NCBI RefSeq assembly: GCF_000019785.1
Contig: NC_010524.1
Span: 1,550,001-1,614,000 of the forward strand
Direction: 5' to 3'
From: Leptothrix cholodnii SP-6
GTDB lineage: Bacteria; Pseudomonadota; Gammaproteobacteria; Burkholderiales; Burkholderiaceae_C
DNA length: 64,000 nt
The notes under the pieces are model-generated. The model saw only the letters and a program-made list of their open reading frames with translations. It searched no databases and was not told the origin of the DNA. The position numbers and the translations under genes were made by a program. Shown in pieces: positions 1 to 9,213 of this stretch (the stretch's first letter is position 1; every line of letters begins with the position of its first letter).

Positions 1-362
1 GCGCGCTGCAGGATGTCGTTGAGCGTCTCGACCAGCGAGAAGTGCGGGCACAGCCAGCCGCAGTAGAGCCGGCCCCAGCGCCAGGCCACGCCCAGGAAGG
101 TGCCGATCAGCACGATGGCGGGCAGGAAGGCGCGCAGCAGGATGTTCAGCGCCATGTCGCTGGCGCTGATCTGGCCGGCGCGGAAGGCGTCGATGCCGAG
201 CGTCCAGCGCATGCCCAGCACCCACAGCTGGGTGTCGTCGAGGTCGAAGCGCAGCAGGTTCAGCGCGGGTGCCAGCAGGAACAGCGCGAAGAACCCGACT
301 TGGAAAAAGCGACGGCGGCGTTGCCGGGCGCCAGCCTTTGAAGGGCTGGACGCCAACGTCAT
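1..362 (-). CDS. Membrane 4Fe-4S polyferredoxin-like protein, C-terminus cut by window edge
   Basis: Translating the minus strand from an ATG at 362 gives 120 uninterrupted residues running off the left edge. After an Arg-rich start (MTLASSPSKAGARQRRRR) come two hydrophobic segments (about residues 20-35 and 78-95), then RLYCGWLCPHFSLVETLN. That CGWLCP motif is the signature of the NapH/NosR/CcoG superfamily of membrane proteins that carry 4Fe-4S ferredoxin domains further on, outside this window. The gene lies 91 bp downstream of norQ in the same direction, where norD would usually be expected, so it is probably part of the nor operon. The role is unknown; electron transfer or metal reduction for NOR maturation is a guess. 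Superfamily membership is fairly secure, the function is not. Confidence 0.7.
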   Translation of the reverse strand, partial: MTLASSPSKAGARQRRRRFFQVGFFALFLLAPALNLLRFDLDDTQLWVLGMRWTLGIDAFRAGQISASDMALNILLRAFLPAIVLIGTFLGVAWRWGRLYCGWLCPHFSLVETLNDILQR

Positions 363-453
363 TGACCCGGACGATGCGGCAGGAGCAGCCAAGGCTGTTG
401 CCGCCGTCGCGTGAACTGGTACAGGTGCAGGGCGCACGGTGAGAGCGGGCGGA

Positions 454-1287
454 TCAGCGCGCCGCCGCGTGCCTGGCGATGTCGCCGAGCACGGCGTCGA
501 CCACGTCGGCCAGCGCCGCGGCGGTCTCGGCGTCGTCGGTCAGCGCGTCGACGATGGCCGCGCGGCAGGCGTCGCGCAGCGGCAGGCCGGCGGCGACCAG
601 GCGGGCCGCCATCACCAGCAGGCGGGTGCTGACGGTCTCTTCGAGGTCATGGTCGGTCAGGCGCCGCAGGGCCTGCGCCAGCTGCACCAGGCGGGCGGCC
701 AGCGCGGTGTCGATGCCGGCTTCGGTCATCACGATGGACTGCTCCACCGCGGCGTTCGGGTAGCCGAAGGTCAGCGCCACGAAACGCTGGCGCGTGCTGG
801 GTTTCAGGCTCTTGAGCAGGTTCTGGTAACCCGGGTTGTACGAGATCACCAGCATGAATTCGGGCGGCGCCACCAACTGCTCGCCGGTGCGTTCGATCGG
901 CAGCACGCGGCGGTCGTCGGCCAGCGGGTGCAGCACCACGGTGGTGTCCTTGCGGGCCTCGACCACCTCGTCGAGGTAGCAGATCGCTCCGCTGCGCACC
1001 GCGCGGGTCAGCGGGCCGTCCGCCCACACCGTGTTGCCCGCGCCGATCAGGTGGCGGCCGACCAGGTCGGCCGCGCTCAGGTCGTCGTGGCAGCTCACGG
1101 TGATGAGCGGGCGGCCCAGTCGCGCGGCCATGTGCTCGACGAAGCGGGTCTTGCCGCAACCCGTCGGGCCCTTGATCAGCAGCGGCAGGCGCTGCCTGAA
1201 GGCGTGCTCGAACAGCGCCACCTCGCCCGCCTGCTCGGCGTAGAAGGGGGCGCCCATCGTCATCTTCAGCAGTTCGCTGTGGTCCAT
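454..1287 (-). CDS. norQ: NorQ, MoxR-type AAA+ ATPase for nitric oxide reductase activation
   Basis: This 277-residue protein belongs to the NorQ/CbbQ branch of MoxR AAA+ ATPases. These work with a NorD/CbbO partner to insert the non-heme iron into, or otherwise activate, cytochrome c-dependent NO reductase in the cytoplasm. Visible motifs are Walker A GPTGCGKT (residues 40-47), Walker B ICYLDE (102-107) and a sensor-like SYNPGYQ segment near 150. It starts 32 bp after norB ends, on the same strand, so it is presumably cotranscribed with norCB. Further ATGs lie at codons 9 and 11, but the longer start is kept because AAA+ NorQ proteins carry a short N-terminal helix before the nucleotide fold. 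norD is not in view. Confidence 0.93.
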   Translation of the reverse strand: MDHSELLKMTMGAPFYAEQAGEVALFEHAFRQRLPLLIKGPTGCGKTRFVEHMAARLGRPLITVSCHDDLSAADLVGRHLIGAGNTVWADGPLTRAVRSGAICYLDEVVEARKDTTVVLHPLADDRRVLPIERTGEQLVAPPEFMLVISYNPGYQNLLKSLKPSTRQRFVALTFGYPNAAVEQSIVMTEAGIDTALAARLVQLAQALRRLTDHDLEETVSTRLLVMAARLVAAGLPLRDACRAAIVDALTDDAETAAALADVVDAVLGDIARHAAAR

Positions 1288-1319
1288 GGTGATGGCGCTT
1301 TCGATGGGACTCGTGAGGT

Positions 1320-3287
<1,968 letters not shown>

Positions 3288-3310
3288 GAAACCGGCCGTT
3301 GCCTGGCAAC

Positions 3311-3352
3311 TTGATGCACCACAAGCTCGCGTGCGATCCATTTGCCTAGAGT
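3311..3352 (+). promoter_or_regulatory. Candidate FNR-type promoter of ubiUVT
   Basis: TTGATGCACCACAA (3311-3324) has a perfect left FNR half-site (TTGAT) and a degenerate right one (CACAA against ATCAA). A -10-like TAGAGT occupies 3347-3352. The box centre (3317.5) is then exactly 41.5 bases upstream of the predicted start at 3359, the same class II geometry as the divergent norC promoter. The weak right half-site keeps this a candidate. Confidence 0.5.
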
Positions 3353-3388
3353 GCGCCGCTTGCAACGATCAACAGGAACCGGCTTGCG

Positions 3389-4399
3389 ATGACTCCCGAC
3401 ACCCCGCCCCAGCTGGTGAGCCCCGCCGGCTCGCTGCGCGCCTTGCAGATGGCCATCGACGCCGGTGCCGACGCGGTCTACCTGGGCCTCAAGGACGCCA
3501 CCAACGCGCGCAACTTCGCCGGCCTCAACTTCGACGCCGCCCAGGTGCGCGAAGGCGTGCGCTACGCCCACTCGTGCGGCCGCCAGGTGCTGATGGCGCT
3601 CAACACCTACGCCGACGCGCGCGATGCCACGCCCTGGCAGCGCGCGGTCGACCGCGCCGCCGAGTTCGGCGCCGACGCGCTGATCGTGGCCGATACCGCC
3701 GTGATGGCCTACGCCCGGCGCATCCATCCCGCGCTGCGGCTGCACCTGTCGGTGCAGGCCTCGGCCACCACCTACGAGGCGATCGAGTTCTACCGCGAGC
3801 GCTACGGCATCCGCCGCGCGGTGCTGCCGCGGGTGCTGACGCTCTCGCAGGTACAGCACGTGATCCGCCACACCCCGGTCGAGATCGAGGTGTTCGGTTT
3901 CGGCAGCCTGTGCGTGATGGTCGAGGGCCGCTGCGCGCTGTCGTCCTATGCCACCGGCCAGTCGCCCAACACCGCGGGCGTGTGCTCGCCGCCCTCGGCG
4001 GTGCAGTGGAAGGAGCGGCCCGAAGGCGTCGAGGCGCGCCTGAACGGCGTGCTGATCGACCGCTACGGCCCGACCGAGCCGCGTGGTTATCCGACGCTGT
4101 GCAAGGGCCGTTTCGACGTCGAGGGCGAACGCGACTACGCGCTCGAGGAACCCACCAGCCTGAACACGGTGGAACTGCTGCCCAAGCTGATCGAGGCCGG
4201 CGTCAAGGCCATCAAGATCGAAGGCCGCCAGCGCAGCCCGAGCTACGTCGCCGAGGTGACCCAGGTCTGGCGCCGGGCGATCGACCTGGCCACGTCCACC
4301 AGCCGCTACGCCGTGGCATCGGCCTGGAACACCCAGCTCGGCCGCTGGACCGAAGGTTCGCAGAGCACGCTCGGCGCCTACGACCGGCCGTGGCGTTGA
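3389..4399 (+). CDS. ubiU: UbiU, U32-family Fe-S protein for O2-independent ubiquinone hydroxylation
   Basis: This 336-residue member of the peptidase U32/YhbU family forms, with UbiV, a 4Fe-4S complex needed for ring hydroxylation of ubiquinone without oxygen. Cysteines C175, C182, C199 and C238 are present. Their spacing (7, 17, 39) matches the cluster ligands known for E. coli UbiU. The N-terminal LVSPAGSLRALQMAIDAGAD and the EVFGFGSLCVMVEGRC region are typical of the family. It heads ubiUVT, with 45 bp to ubiV, and is divergent from norCBQ. Anaerobic quinone supply fits the needs of denitrification. Collagenase-like annotations of U32 proteins would be misleading here. Confidence 0.93.
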   Translation: MTPDTPPQLVSPAGSLRALQMAIDAGADAVYLGLKDATNARNFAGLNFDAAQVREGVRYAHSCGRQVLMALNTYADARDATPWQRAVDRAAEFGADALIVADTAVMAYARRIHPALRLHLSVQASATTYEAIEFYRERYGIRRAVLPRVLTLSQVQHVIRHTPVEIEVFGFGSLCVMVEGRCALSSYATGQSPNTAGVCSPPSAVQWKERPEGVEARLNGVLIDRYGPTEPRGYPTLCKGRFDVEGERDYALEEPTSLNTVELLPKLIEAGVKAIKIEGRQRSPSYVAEVTQVWRRAIDLATSTSRYAVASAWNTQLGRWTEGSQSTLGAYDRPWR

Positions 4400-4444
4400 C
4401 GGCCCGCACTTCAGCGCCGCGTTTCACCTCACTGCAAGACACCC

Positions 4445-5398
4445 ATGACCTCCCATTCCACGCCGCTCGATCTCACGGTCGGCCCGCTCCAGTACTGGTG
4501 GCCACGCGCCACGCTGATCAACTTCTATGCCGAGCTGGCCGACAGCCCGGCGCGCCGCATCGTGCTGGGCGAGGTGATCTGCTCGCGCCGCAACGAGTTC
4601 TCGACCGAAGACTGGCTGGCGCTGGCGCGTGACCTGACGGCCGCCGGCAAGACCGTGCTGCTGGCGAGCATGCCGCTGCTGATGTCCGAGGCCGAGCTGC
4701 GCACGCTGCGCCGCATCGCCGAGCAGGACGAGTTCGCCGTCGAGGCGGGTGATGCGTCCGCGCTGCAGGTGCTGGCGCGCCGGCCGGCCGAACAGGCTGC
4801 GCGGCATCCGATCACGCTCGGGCCGCACCTCAACATCTACAGCCACGGCGCGCTGATCGAACATGCCGCGCTCGGCGCCGACCGCTGGGTCGCGCCGCTC
4901 GAGTTGTCGCTCGATGCCATCGCGCGCATCAATCCGCCCGACGCGCCGGTGCCCGGTGTGGCCGGACCGGTGGCGAGCGAGGTGTTCGGTTTCGGCCGCA
5001 TGCCGCTGGCGTTCTCGGCGCGCTGCTTCACCGCGCGCCACCATCGGCTCAACAAGGACGAGTGCGATTTCCGCTGCCGCGACGACGCCGACGGCCTGCT
5101 GTTGAGCAGCACCGAGGGCCAGCCTTTCCTCGTGCTCAACGGCATCCAGACCCAGTCCGCCGGCCTGCAATGCCTGATCGGCGACGCAGCGGCGATGCGT
5201 GCGGCCGGCGTGTCGAGCGTGCGTCTGTCACCTTGCGGCCAGGGCTTTGCGCGTGTGCTGACGCTGTTCGATCAGGTGCTCAACCACGGCGAGCCCGCCG
5301 CCGACGCCATCGCCGAACTGGCCACGCTGGGCTTGCCCGGCGCGCTGGTCAACGGCTACGCCCATCGCCAACCCGGCCTCGAGGAGATCTCCGCATGA
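4445..5398 (+). CDS. ubiV: UbiV, U32-family Fe-S partner of UbiU
   Basis: This 317-residue U32-family protein is the partner of UbiU in O2-independent ubiquinone synthesis. Putative cluster ligands are C46, C194, C207 and C211. The 13- and 4-residue spacing of the last three matches E. coli UbiV. A conserved segment reads EVFGFGRMPLAFSARC. Its stop overlaps the ubiT start (ATGA at 5395-5398), indicating translational coupling. The gene follows ubiU directly and is expected to be expressed with it under low oxygen. The identification rests on cysteine spacing plus synteny. Confidence 0.93.
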   Translation: MTSHSTPLDLTVGPLQYWWPRATLINFYAELADSPARRIVLGEVICSRRNEFSTEDWLALARDLTAAGKTVLLASMPLLMSEAELRTLRRIAEQDEFAVEAGDASALQVLARRPAEQAARHPITLGPHLNIYSHGALIEHAALGADRWVAPLELSLDAIARINPPDAPVPGVAGPVASEVFGFGRMPLAFSARCFTARHHRLNKDECDFRCRDDADGLLLSSTEGQPFLVLNGIQTQSAGLQCLIGDAAAMRAAGVSSVRLSPCGQGFARVLTLFDQVLNHGEPAADAIAELATLGLPGALVNGYAHRQPGLEEISA

Positions 5399-5862
5399 AC
5401 CCGCACGACACCGTCCGCACCGAGGCCGTCTCGCCCTTCGATCCGGCCACCTGGCCGGCGCCGCTGGCGCGCGCCGCCGAGCACGCCCGCCAGGTCGTGC
5501 GTCGCCTGCCGGTGCAGCCGCCGTCGTTCGTCGCCGCGCGGCTGCTCGACCGCCTGCTGTGGCCCAAGCTCGACGCGGGCCAGCGCAGCGCGCTGGCCGG
5601 GCGCGTCGTCGAGGTCGAGCTGATGGAGAGCGGCGTGCGCGTGCGGCTGATGCTGGGCGAGCGCGGCTTCTCGGTCGCCGGTGGCGCGGCCGAGCCGGCC
5701 GTGCGCATCCGCGCCCGCACCGACGCGCTGTGGCGCCTGGTGCGCGGCCAGGACGATGCCGACCGGCTGTTCTTCGAGCGTGCGCTGGTGATGGAGGGCG
5801 ACACCGAATTCGGCCTGATCCTCAAGAACACGCTCGACGCGATCGGCCCGCTCTGGCAGTGA
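5395..5862 (+). CDS. ubiT: UbiT, SCP2-domain lipid-binding accessory protein for anaerobic ubiquinone synthesis
   Basis: This 155-residue protein has a sterol-carrier-protein-2-like fold (roughly residues 45-150). UbiT proteins are thought to hold the hydrophobic quinone intermediates for the UbiU-UbiV steps. The start is the ATG in the ATGA overlap with ubiV; a much longer in-frame extension upstream is only the ubiV shadow. The central RVVEVELMESGVRVRLML and RTDALWRLVRGQDDADRLFF segments match the SCP2 pattern of alternating strands followed by a helix. The family is recognised mainly from operon position, length and this pattern. Confidence 0.87.
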   Translation: MNPHDTVRTEAVSPFDPATWPAPLARAAEHARQVVRRLPVQPPSFVAARLLDRLLWPKLDAGQRSALAGRVVEVELMESGVRVRLMLGERGFSVAGGAAEPAVRIRARTDALWRLVRGQDDADRLFFERALVMEGDTEFGLILKNTLDAIGPLWQ

Positions 5863-5885
5863 GCGGCCGAGTCACCGAACCTGAT

Positions 5886-7058
5886 TCAGACGCCGCCCGG
5901 CCGTGCCAGGGCGGCGACCAGGTCGGTCTGCGTGATGATGCCCACCAGCCGGTTGCGCTCGCCGATGATCGGGATGTGGTGGTGGCCGGTGGATGAGAAC
6001 AGCGGCACCAGTTCATTGAGCGGCCGCTCGGCGCTGGCCACGCGCACCTGGCGGCTCATGATCTGGCCGACCACCTCGGGCTTGTCCGAGTTGATGCCGG
6101 GCGTCGGCCGCAGCAGCCGGCCCAGGCGGGTGTTGATGCGGTCGAGCCCGTCGGGGTGATCGAGTTCGGCGCTGCGCAGGAAATCCGCCTGCGTCACGAT
6201 GCCGACGATGAAGCCGTAGCGATCGACCACCGGCAGCGCCTTGATGCGGTGGCCGCGCAGCAGCTGCCAGGCCTCGTGCAGCGGCGTGCCGAAGGCGACG
6301 GTGAGCGGATCGGCCGACATGATGTCGCGGCAGCGCAGGGTGTCGAGGCGGCGCCGGTGGGCTTCGAGTTCGGATTGTTCGAGCAGCGTGCGCAGGTCGT
6401 CGCGCGGGATGTCGAGCACCTGGTTGTAGCGCGCCAGAACGGCGTCGAGATCGGCGTCGCTGAAGCCGGGGGCACGTTCGCCCGCAGGCTTGGCGGGGCT
6501 GGAGGCCGCGTCCTGGGCGTGCGGGTAGCGCCGACCGGTCAGCGGGTTGTAGAGCATGCCGGCTGCCACCAGCAGGGCCGAGTTCAGGGCCACCGGCGCG
6601 AGTGCGAAGCGCCAGTCGCCCATGCCCGTCATCACCGCCAGCAGCGCGGCGGCGCCACCGGGCGGATGCAGGCAGCGCGCCGCCATCATCACCGCGATGG
6701 CACCGGCCACCGCCACGCTCGCCGCCAGTTCGGGCGTGGGCAGCAGGTGCACGCACGACACGCCCACCAGCGCCGACAGCGTGTTGCCGCCCACCACCGA
6801 CCAGGGCTGCGCCAGCGGGCTGGCCGGCAGGCCGAACACCAGCACCGCGCTGGCCCCGAGCGGCGCCACCAGCCACGGCAGGCCGGGCCAGATCGGCCAG
6901 GCGTGCGACAGCAGCGCCACCATCACGATGCCCAGCGCGCCGCCGGCCACCACGCGGCGGCGCTCGCGGCCGTCGATGGCCAGTTGCGCGGGCTGCAGGG
7001 CGCGCAGCCAGGCGCGCAGGCGATCGAGGGGAACCGGAACGGGAGGCGGTTGCGACAT
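5886..7058 (-). CDS. HPP-domain membrane protein fused to tandem CBS domains
   Basis: This 390-residue protein has an N-terminal HPP domain of several membrane helices (about residues 35-185) with the naming motif HPPGGA (131-136) and the family block APLGASAVLVFG. Two cytoplasmic CBS repeats follow (about 240-300 and 325-385), likely adenosine-ligand sensors. HPP proteins have been linked to nitrite transport in plants and cyanobacteria, so a nitrite or related anion role is plausible inside a denitrification island, but the substrate is not shown. It is convergent with ubiT and divergent from the DUF2249-nnrS-nsrR run. The minus-strand TATGCT at 7111-7106 could be its -10 box. The domain call is secure; function is inferred. 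Confidence 0.85.
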   Translation of the reverse strand: MSQPPPVPVPLDRLRAWLRALQPAQLAIDGRERRRVVAGGALGIVMVALLSHAWPIWPGLPWLVAPLGASAVLVFGLPASPLAQPWSVVGGNTLSALVGVSCVHLLPTPELAASVAVAGAIAVMMAARCLHPPGGAAALLAVMTGMGDWRFALAPVALNSALLVAAGMLYNPLTGRRYPHAQDAASSPAKPAGERAPGFSDADLDAVLARYNQVLDIPRDDLRTLLEQSELEAHRRRLDTLRCRDIMSADPLTVAFGTPLHEAWQLLRGHRIKALPVVDRYGFIVGIVTQADFLRSAELDHPDGLDRINTRLGRLLRPTPGINSDKPEVVGQIMSRQVRVASAERPLNELVPLFSSTGHHHIPIIGERNRLVGIITQTDLVAALARPGGV

Positions 7059-7172
7059 GGGGCGGGTGGCGGTCAGGTGGCGCGGCGGCTTCTGGGTGGC
7101 TGCGCAGCATAGCGACTCGCAAGTCCCTGTGGTTCATAAGCTTTATCTTGAATATTGCTTTTGATTGGTGGC

Positions 7173-7204
7173 TTGGCAAAATAGATCCATCGTAAATAGA
7201 TCTT
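7173..7204 (+). promoter_or_regulatory. Candidate promoter with repeated AAATAGATC element (possible NsrR operator)
   Basis: Two copies of AAATAGATC (7179-7187 and 7194-7202) repeat with a 15-base period directly upstream of the DUF2249 gene. A -35-like TTGGCA (7173-7178) and a weak -10 (TAGATC, 7197-7202) overlap them. Read on the minus strand, the repeats give AAGATCTATTT and GGATCTATTTT, resembling the half-site of NsrR operators (AAGATGYATTT). nsrR lies two genes downstream. The geometry is direct repeat rather than inverted, so the regulator is uncertain. Confidence 0.4.
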
Positions 7205-7223
7205 TAACCGACAGGAGTTCTCC

Positions 7224-7493
7224 ATGACCCAGCTTGCCACCCGCATCGATGTGCGCGAGATCGCGCCGAGCGAGCGCCACGCCACGATCTTCGCCACCTT
7301 CCAGGGGCTGGCGCCGGGTGAGTCGTTCGAGCTCGTCACCGATCACGAGCCGGTGCCGCTGGCGATGCAGTTCCAGATCGAGTGGCCCGGCCAGTTCGAC
7401 TGGCAGGTGATCGAGGCAGGCCCGGTCGAGTGGTGCGTGCGCATCGTCCGCCAGGCCGCGCGCAAGAGCTGCTGCGGTTGCTGCGGCGGCTGA
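7224..7493 (+). CDS. DUF2249 domain protein
   Basis: This 89-residue soluble protein matches the DUF2249 (TusA-like) pattern. Visible blocks are the RIDVREIAPSERHATIF start, a GLAPGESFELVTDHEPVPL core and an EWPGQFDWQVIEAGPVEWCV end. Such proteins are often found with NO-response and hemerythrin-like genes, and their biochemical role is unknown. It ends in a Cys-rich tail (KSCCGCCGG), which could bind metal or be redox-active. It is the first gene of the DUF2249-nnrS-nsrR-ccoG run, with a short AGGAG ribosome site (7215-7219), 15 bp before nnrS. Confidence 0.85.
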   Translation: MTQLATRIDVREIAPSERHATIFATFQGLAPGESFELVTDHEPVPLAMQFQIEWPGQFDWQVIEAGPVEWCVRIVRQAARKSCCGCCGG

Positions 7494-7508
7494 TCGAGGA
7501 TCGACGTC

Positions 7509-8708
7509 ATGGCCACGCTGCTGATCCAGCCCCAGGAACCCGCTCGCCGGGGTGTGCCTCCGGGCCACTTCGCGCTGTGGGACCTGGGGTTTCGTCCGTT
7601 CTACCTGCTGGCGGCGGCCTTCGCGGCGCTGTCGGTGCCGCTGTGGGCGCTGCAGTTCAGTGGCCTGATCTCGCACCCCTGGCTGCGCGGCCCGCTGTGG
7701 CACGCGCACGAGATGGTGTTCGGCTACACGCTGGCGATCGTGGTGGGCTTCCTGTTCACCGCCGGGCGCAACTGGTCCGGCCAGCCCACGCCCACCGGCC
7801 GGCCGCTGATGGCGCTGGCGGCGCTGTGGGTGGCTGCCCGGGTGCTGGTGCTGACGCCCTGGGGCGTGGCCGCGGCGCTGGTCAACGTGGCGTTCCCGCT
7901 GCTGGCGGCGTGGGGCCTGTGGCGTGCGCTGCGGGCGGGCAACAACAAGCGCAACTACTTCTTCGTCGCGCTGCTGGTCATGATGGCCACGGCGTCGGCG
8001 GTGGTGCACCTGGCCGAGCTGCAATGGCTCACGCTGCCGGCCGGGCTGGGCATACCGGTGGCGCTGGACGGCGTGCTGTTCATGATCGCCGTGATGGCCG
8101 GCCGGGTGGTGCCGATGTTCTCCAACAACGGCGTGCCGGGCATGCGGGCGCGGCGTGACGAGCGGCTCGAGAAGCTCGCGCTCGGCAGCGTGCTGGCGCT
8201 GCTGGCGGCCGATGCACTGCAGTTGCACGGCGCCGCGATGGCGGCGCTGCTCGGCCTGGCCCTGCTCGCCCACGCCGCCCGCCTGGCGCTCTGGCAACCG
8301 TGGAAGACCTTGCGCAATCCGCTGGTCTGGGTACTGCACGCGGCCTACCTGTGGCTGCTGCTGCACCTGGCGCTGCGCGCCGCGGCCGAACTCGGCTGGA
8401 TCGCGCCTTCACTGGCCACCCACGCGCTGACGCTGGGTGTGATCGGCACCATCACGCTGGGCATGATCACGCGCACCGCGCTCGGCCACACCGGCCGGCC
8501 GTTGCGCGCGGGTCGCATCGAGATCGTCGCCTACCTGGCGATGCTGGGTGCGGCGCTGGTGCGGGTGGGCGTGCCGCTGGTCGAGCCGGCCTGGCTGCTG
8601 TCGGCCGTGACCGGATCGGCGCTGCTGTGGTCGCTCGCCTTCGTGCTCTACCTGGTGCGCTACACGCCGATCCTGCTGCGTGCACGTGCCGACGGCCAAC
8701 CCGGATGA
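7509..8708 (+). CDS. nnrS: NnrS family membrane protein, NO-stress associated
   Basis: This 399-residue protein has about 12 predicted helices. Family landmarks include LWDLGFRPFYLLAA near the N-terminus, PLWHAHEMVFGY (about 65-76), FLFTAGRNWSG, and TLGMITRTALGHTGRPL in the C-terminal half. NnrS binds heme and copper and protects cells against nitrosative stress; the exact chemistry is unsettled. It sits 15 bp after the DUF2249 gene and ends just before nsrR, so the three are probably one transcript. A second, divergent NnrS-like protein lies near the nos operon (20365-21669). Confidence 0.92.
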   Translation: MATLLIQPQEPARRGVPPGHFALWDLGFRPFYLLAAAFAALSVPLWALQFSGLISHPWLRGPLWHAHEMVFGYTLAIVVGFLFTAGRNWSGQPTPTGRPLMALAALWVAARVLVLTPWGVAAALVNVAFPLLAAWGLWRALRAGNNKRNYFFVALLVMMATASAVVHLAELQWLTLPAGLGIPVALDGVLFMIAVMAGRVVPMFSNNGVPGMRARRDERLEKLALGSVLALLAADALQLHGAAMAALLGLALLAHAARLALWQPWKTLRNPLVWVLHAAYLWLLLHLALRAAAELGWIAPSLATHALTLGVIGTITLGMITRTALGHTGRPLRAGRIEIVAYLAMLGAALVRVGVPLVEPAWLLSAVTGSALLWSLAFVLYLVRYTPILLRARADGQPG

Positions 8709-8715
8709 ACCTGCC

Positions 8716-9213
8716 ATGCGTCTGACCACGATGACCGATTACGCGCTGCGCCTGCTGATGTACGTCGGCCAGCGCCCCGAGCGCCTGTGCACCATCGCCG
8801 AGGTGGCGCAGGCCTACGGCATCTCCGAGGCGCACCTGATGAAGATCACCCACCAGCTCGGCCTGGCCGGCTGGATCGAGACGGTGCGTGGCAAGGGCGG
8901 CGGCATGCGGCTGGCGCTCGAGCCGGCGCAGATCAACCTGGGTGAACTGGTGCGCAGCGTCGAGCCGGACTTCGCCCTGGTCGAATGCCTGGCCAGCGGC
9001 AACGCCTGCTCGCTGACGGGCCGCTGCCGCCTGACGGGCATCTTCGACGACGCGCTCGCGGCCTTCATGGAAAAGCTCGACGCGCGCACGCTCGCCGAGG
9101 TGCTGCCGCCGCCGCGTCCGGCCTCGGCCGGCGAGAGCCCGAGCTCACCCGATGGCGTCGTGACCCTGCCTTTGCCGGTGCGCAGCCGCCGCGCCAGCGC
9201 AGCTCGGTCATGA
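8716..9213 (+). CDS. nsrR: NsrR, Rrf2-family NO-sensing [2Fe-2S] repressor
   Basis: This 165-residue Rrf2-family regulator starts at the ATG at 8716 (MRLTTMTDYALRLLMYV), the canonical NsrR N-terminus; an upstream in-frame ATG at 8680 lies inside nnrS. A winged helix-turn-helix covers about residues 5-70. The cluster cysteines are C91, C98 and C104 in ECLASGNACSLTGRC, as in NsrR rather than IscR. NO destroys the cluster and relieves repression. The C-terminal tail of about 35 residues is Pro/Ser/Arg-rich. Its stop overlaps the ccoG start (ATGA, 9210-9213). A probable target site precedes the DUF2249 gene. Confidence 0.93.
   Translation: MRLTTMTDYALRLLMYVGQRPERLCTIAEVAQAYGISEAHLMKITHQLGLAGWIETVRGKGGGMRLALEPAQINLGELVRSVEPDFALVECLASGNACSLTGRCRLTGIFDDALAAFMEKLDARTLAEVLPPPRPASAGESPSSPDGVVTLPLPVRSRRASAARS

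Noticed and set aside
7099..7147. An FNR box for the HPP-CBS gene at the -41.5 position of its TATGCT -10
   Set aside because: Only AAGCTT is palindromic at that centre (7140.5). The outer bases do not give TTGA or TCAA arms.
7161..7174. An FNR box TTGATTGGTGGCTT before the DUF2249 gene
   Set aside because: Only the left half-site matches; the right half shows no similarity to ATCAA.
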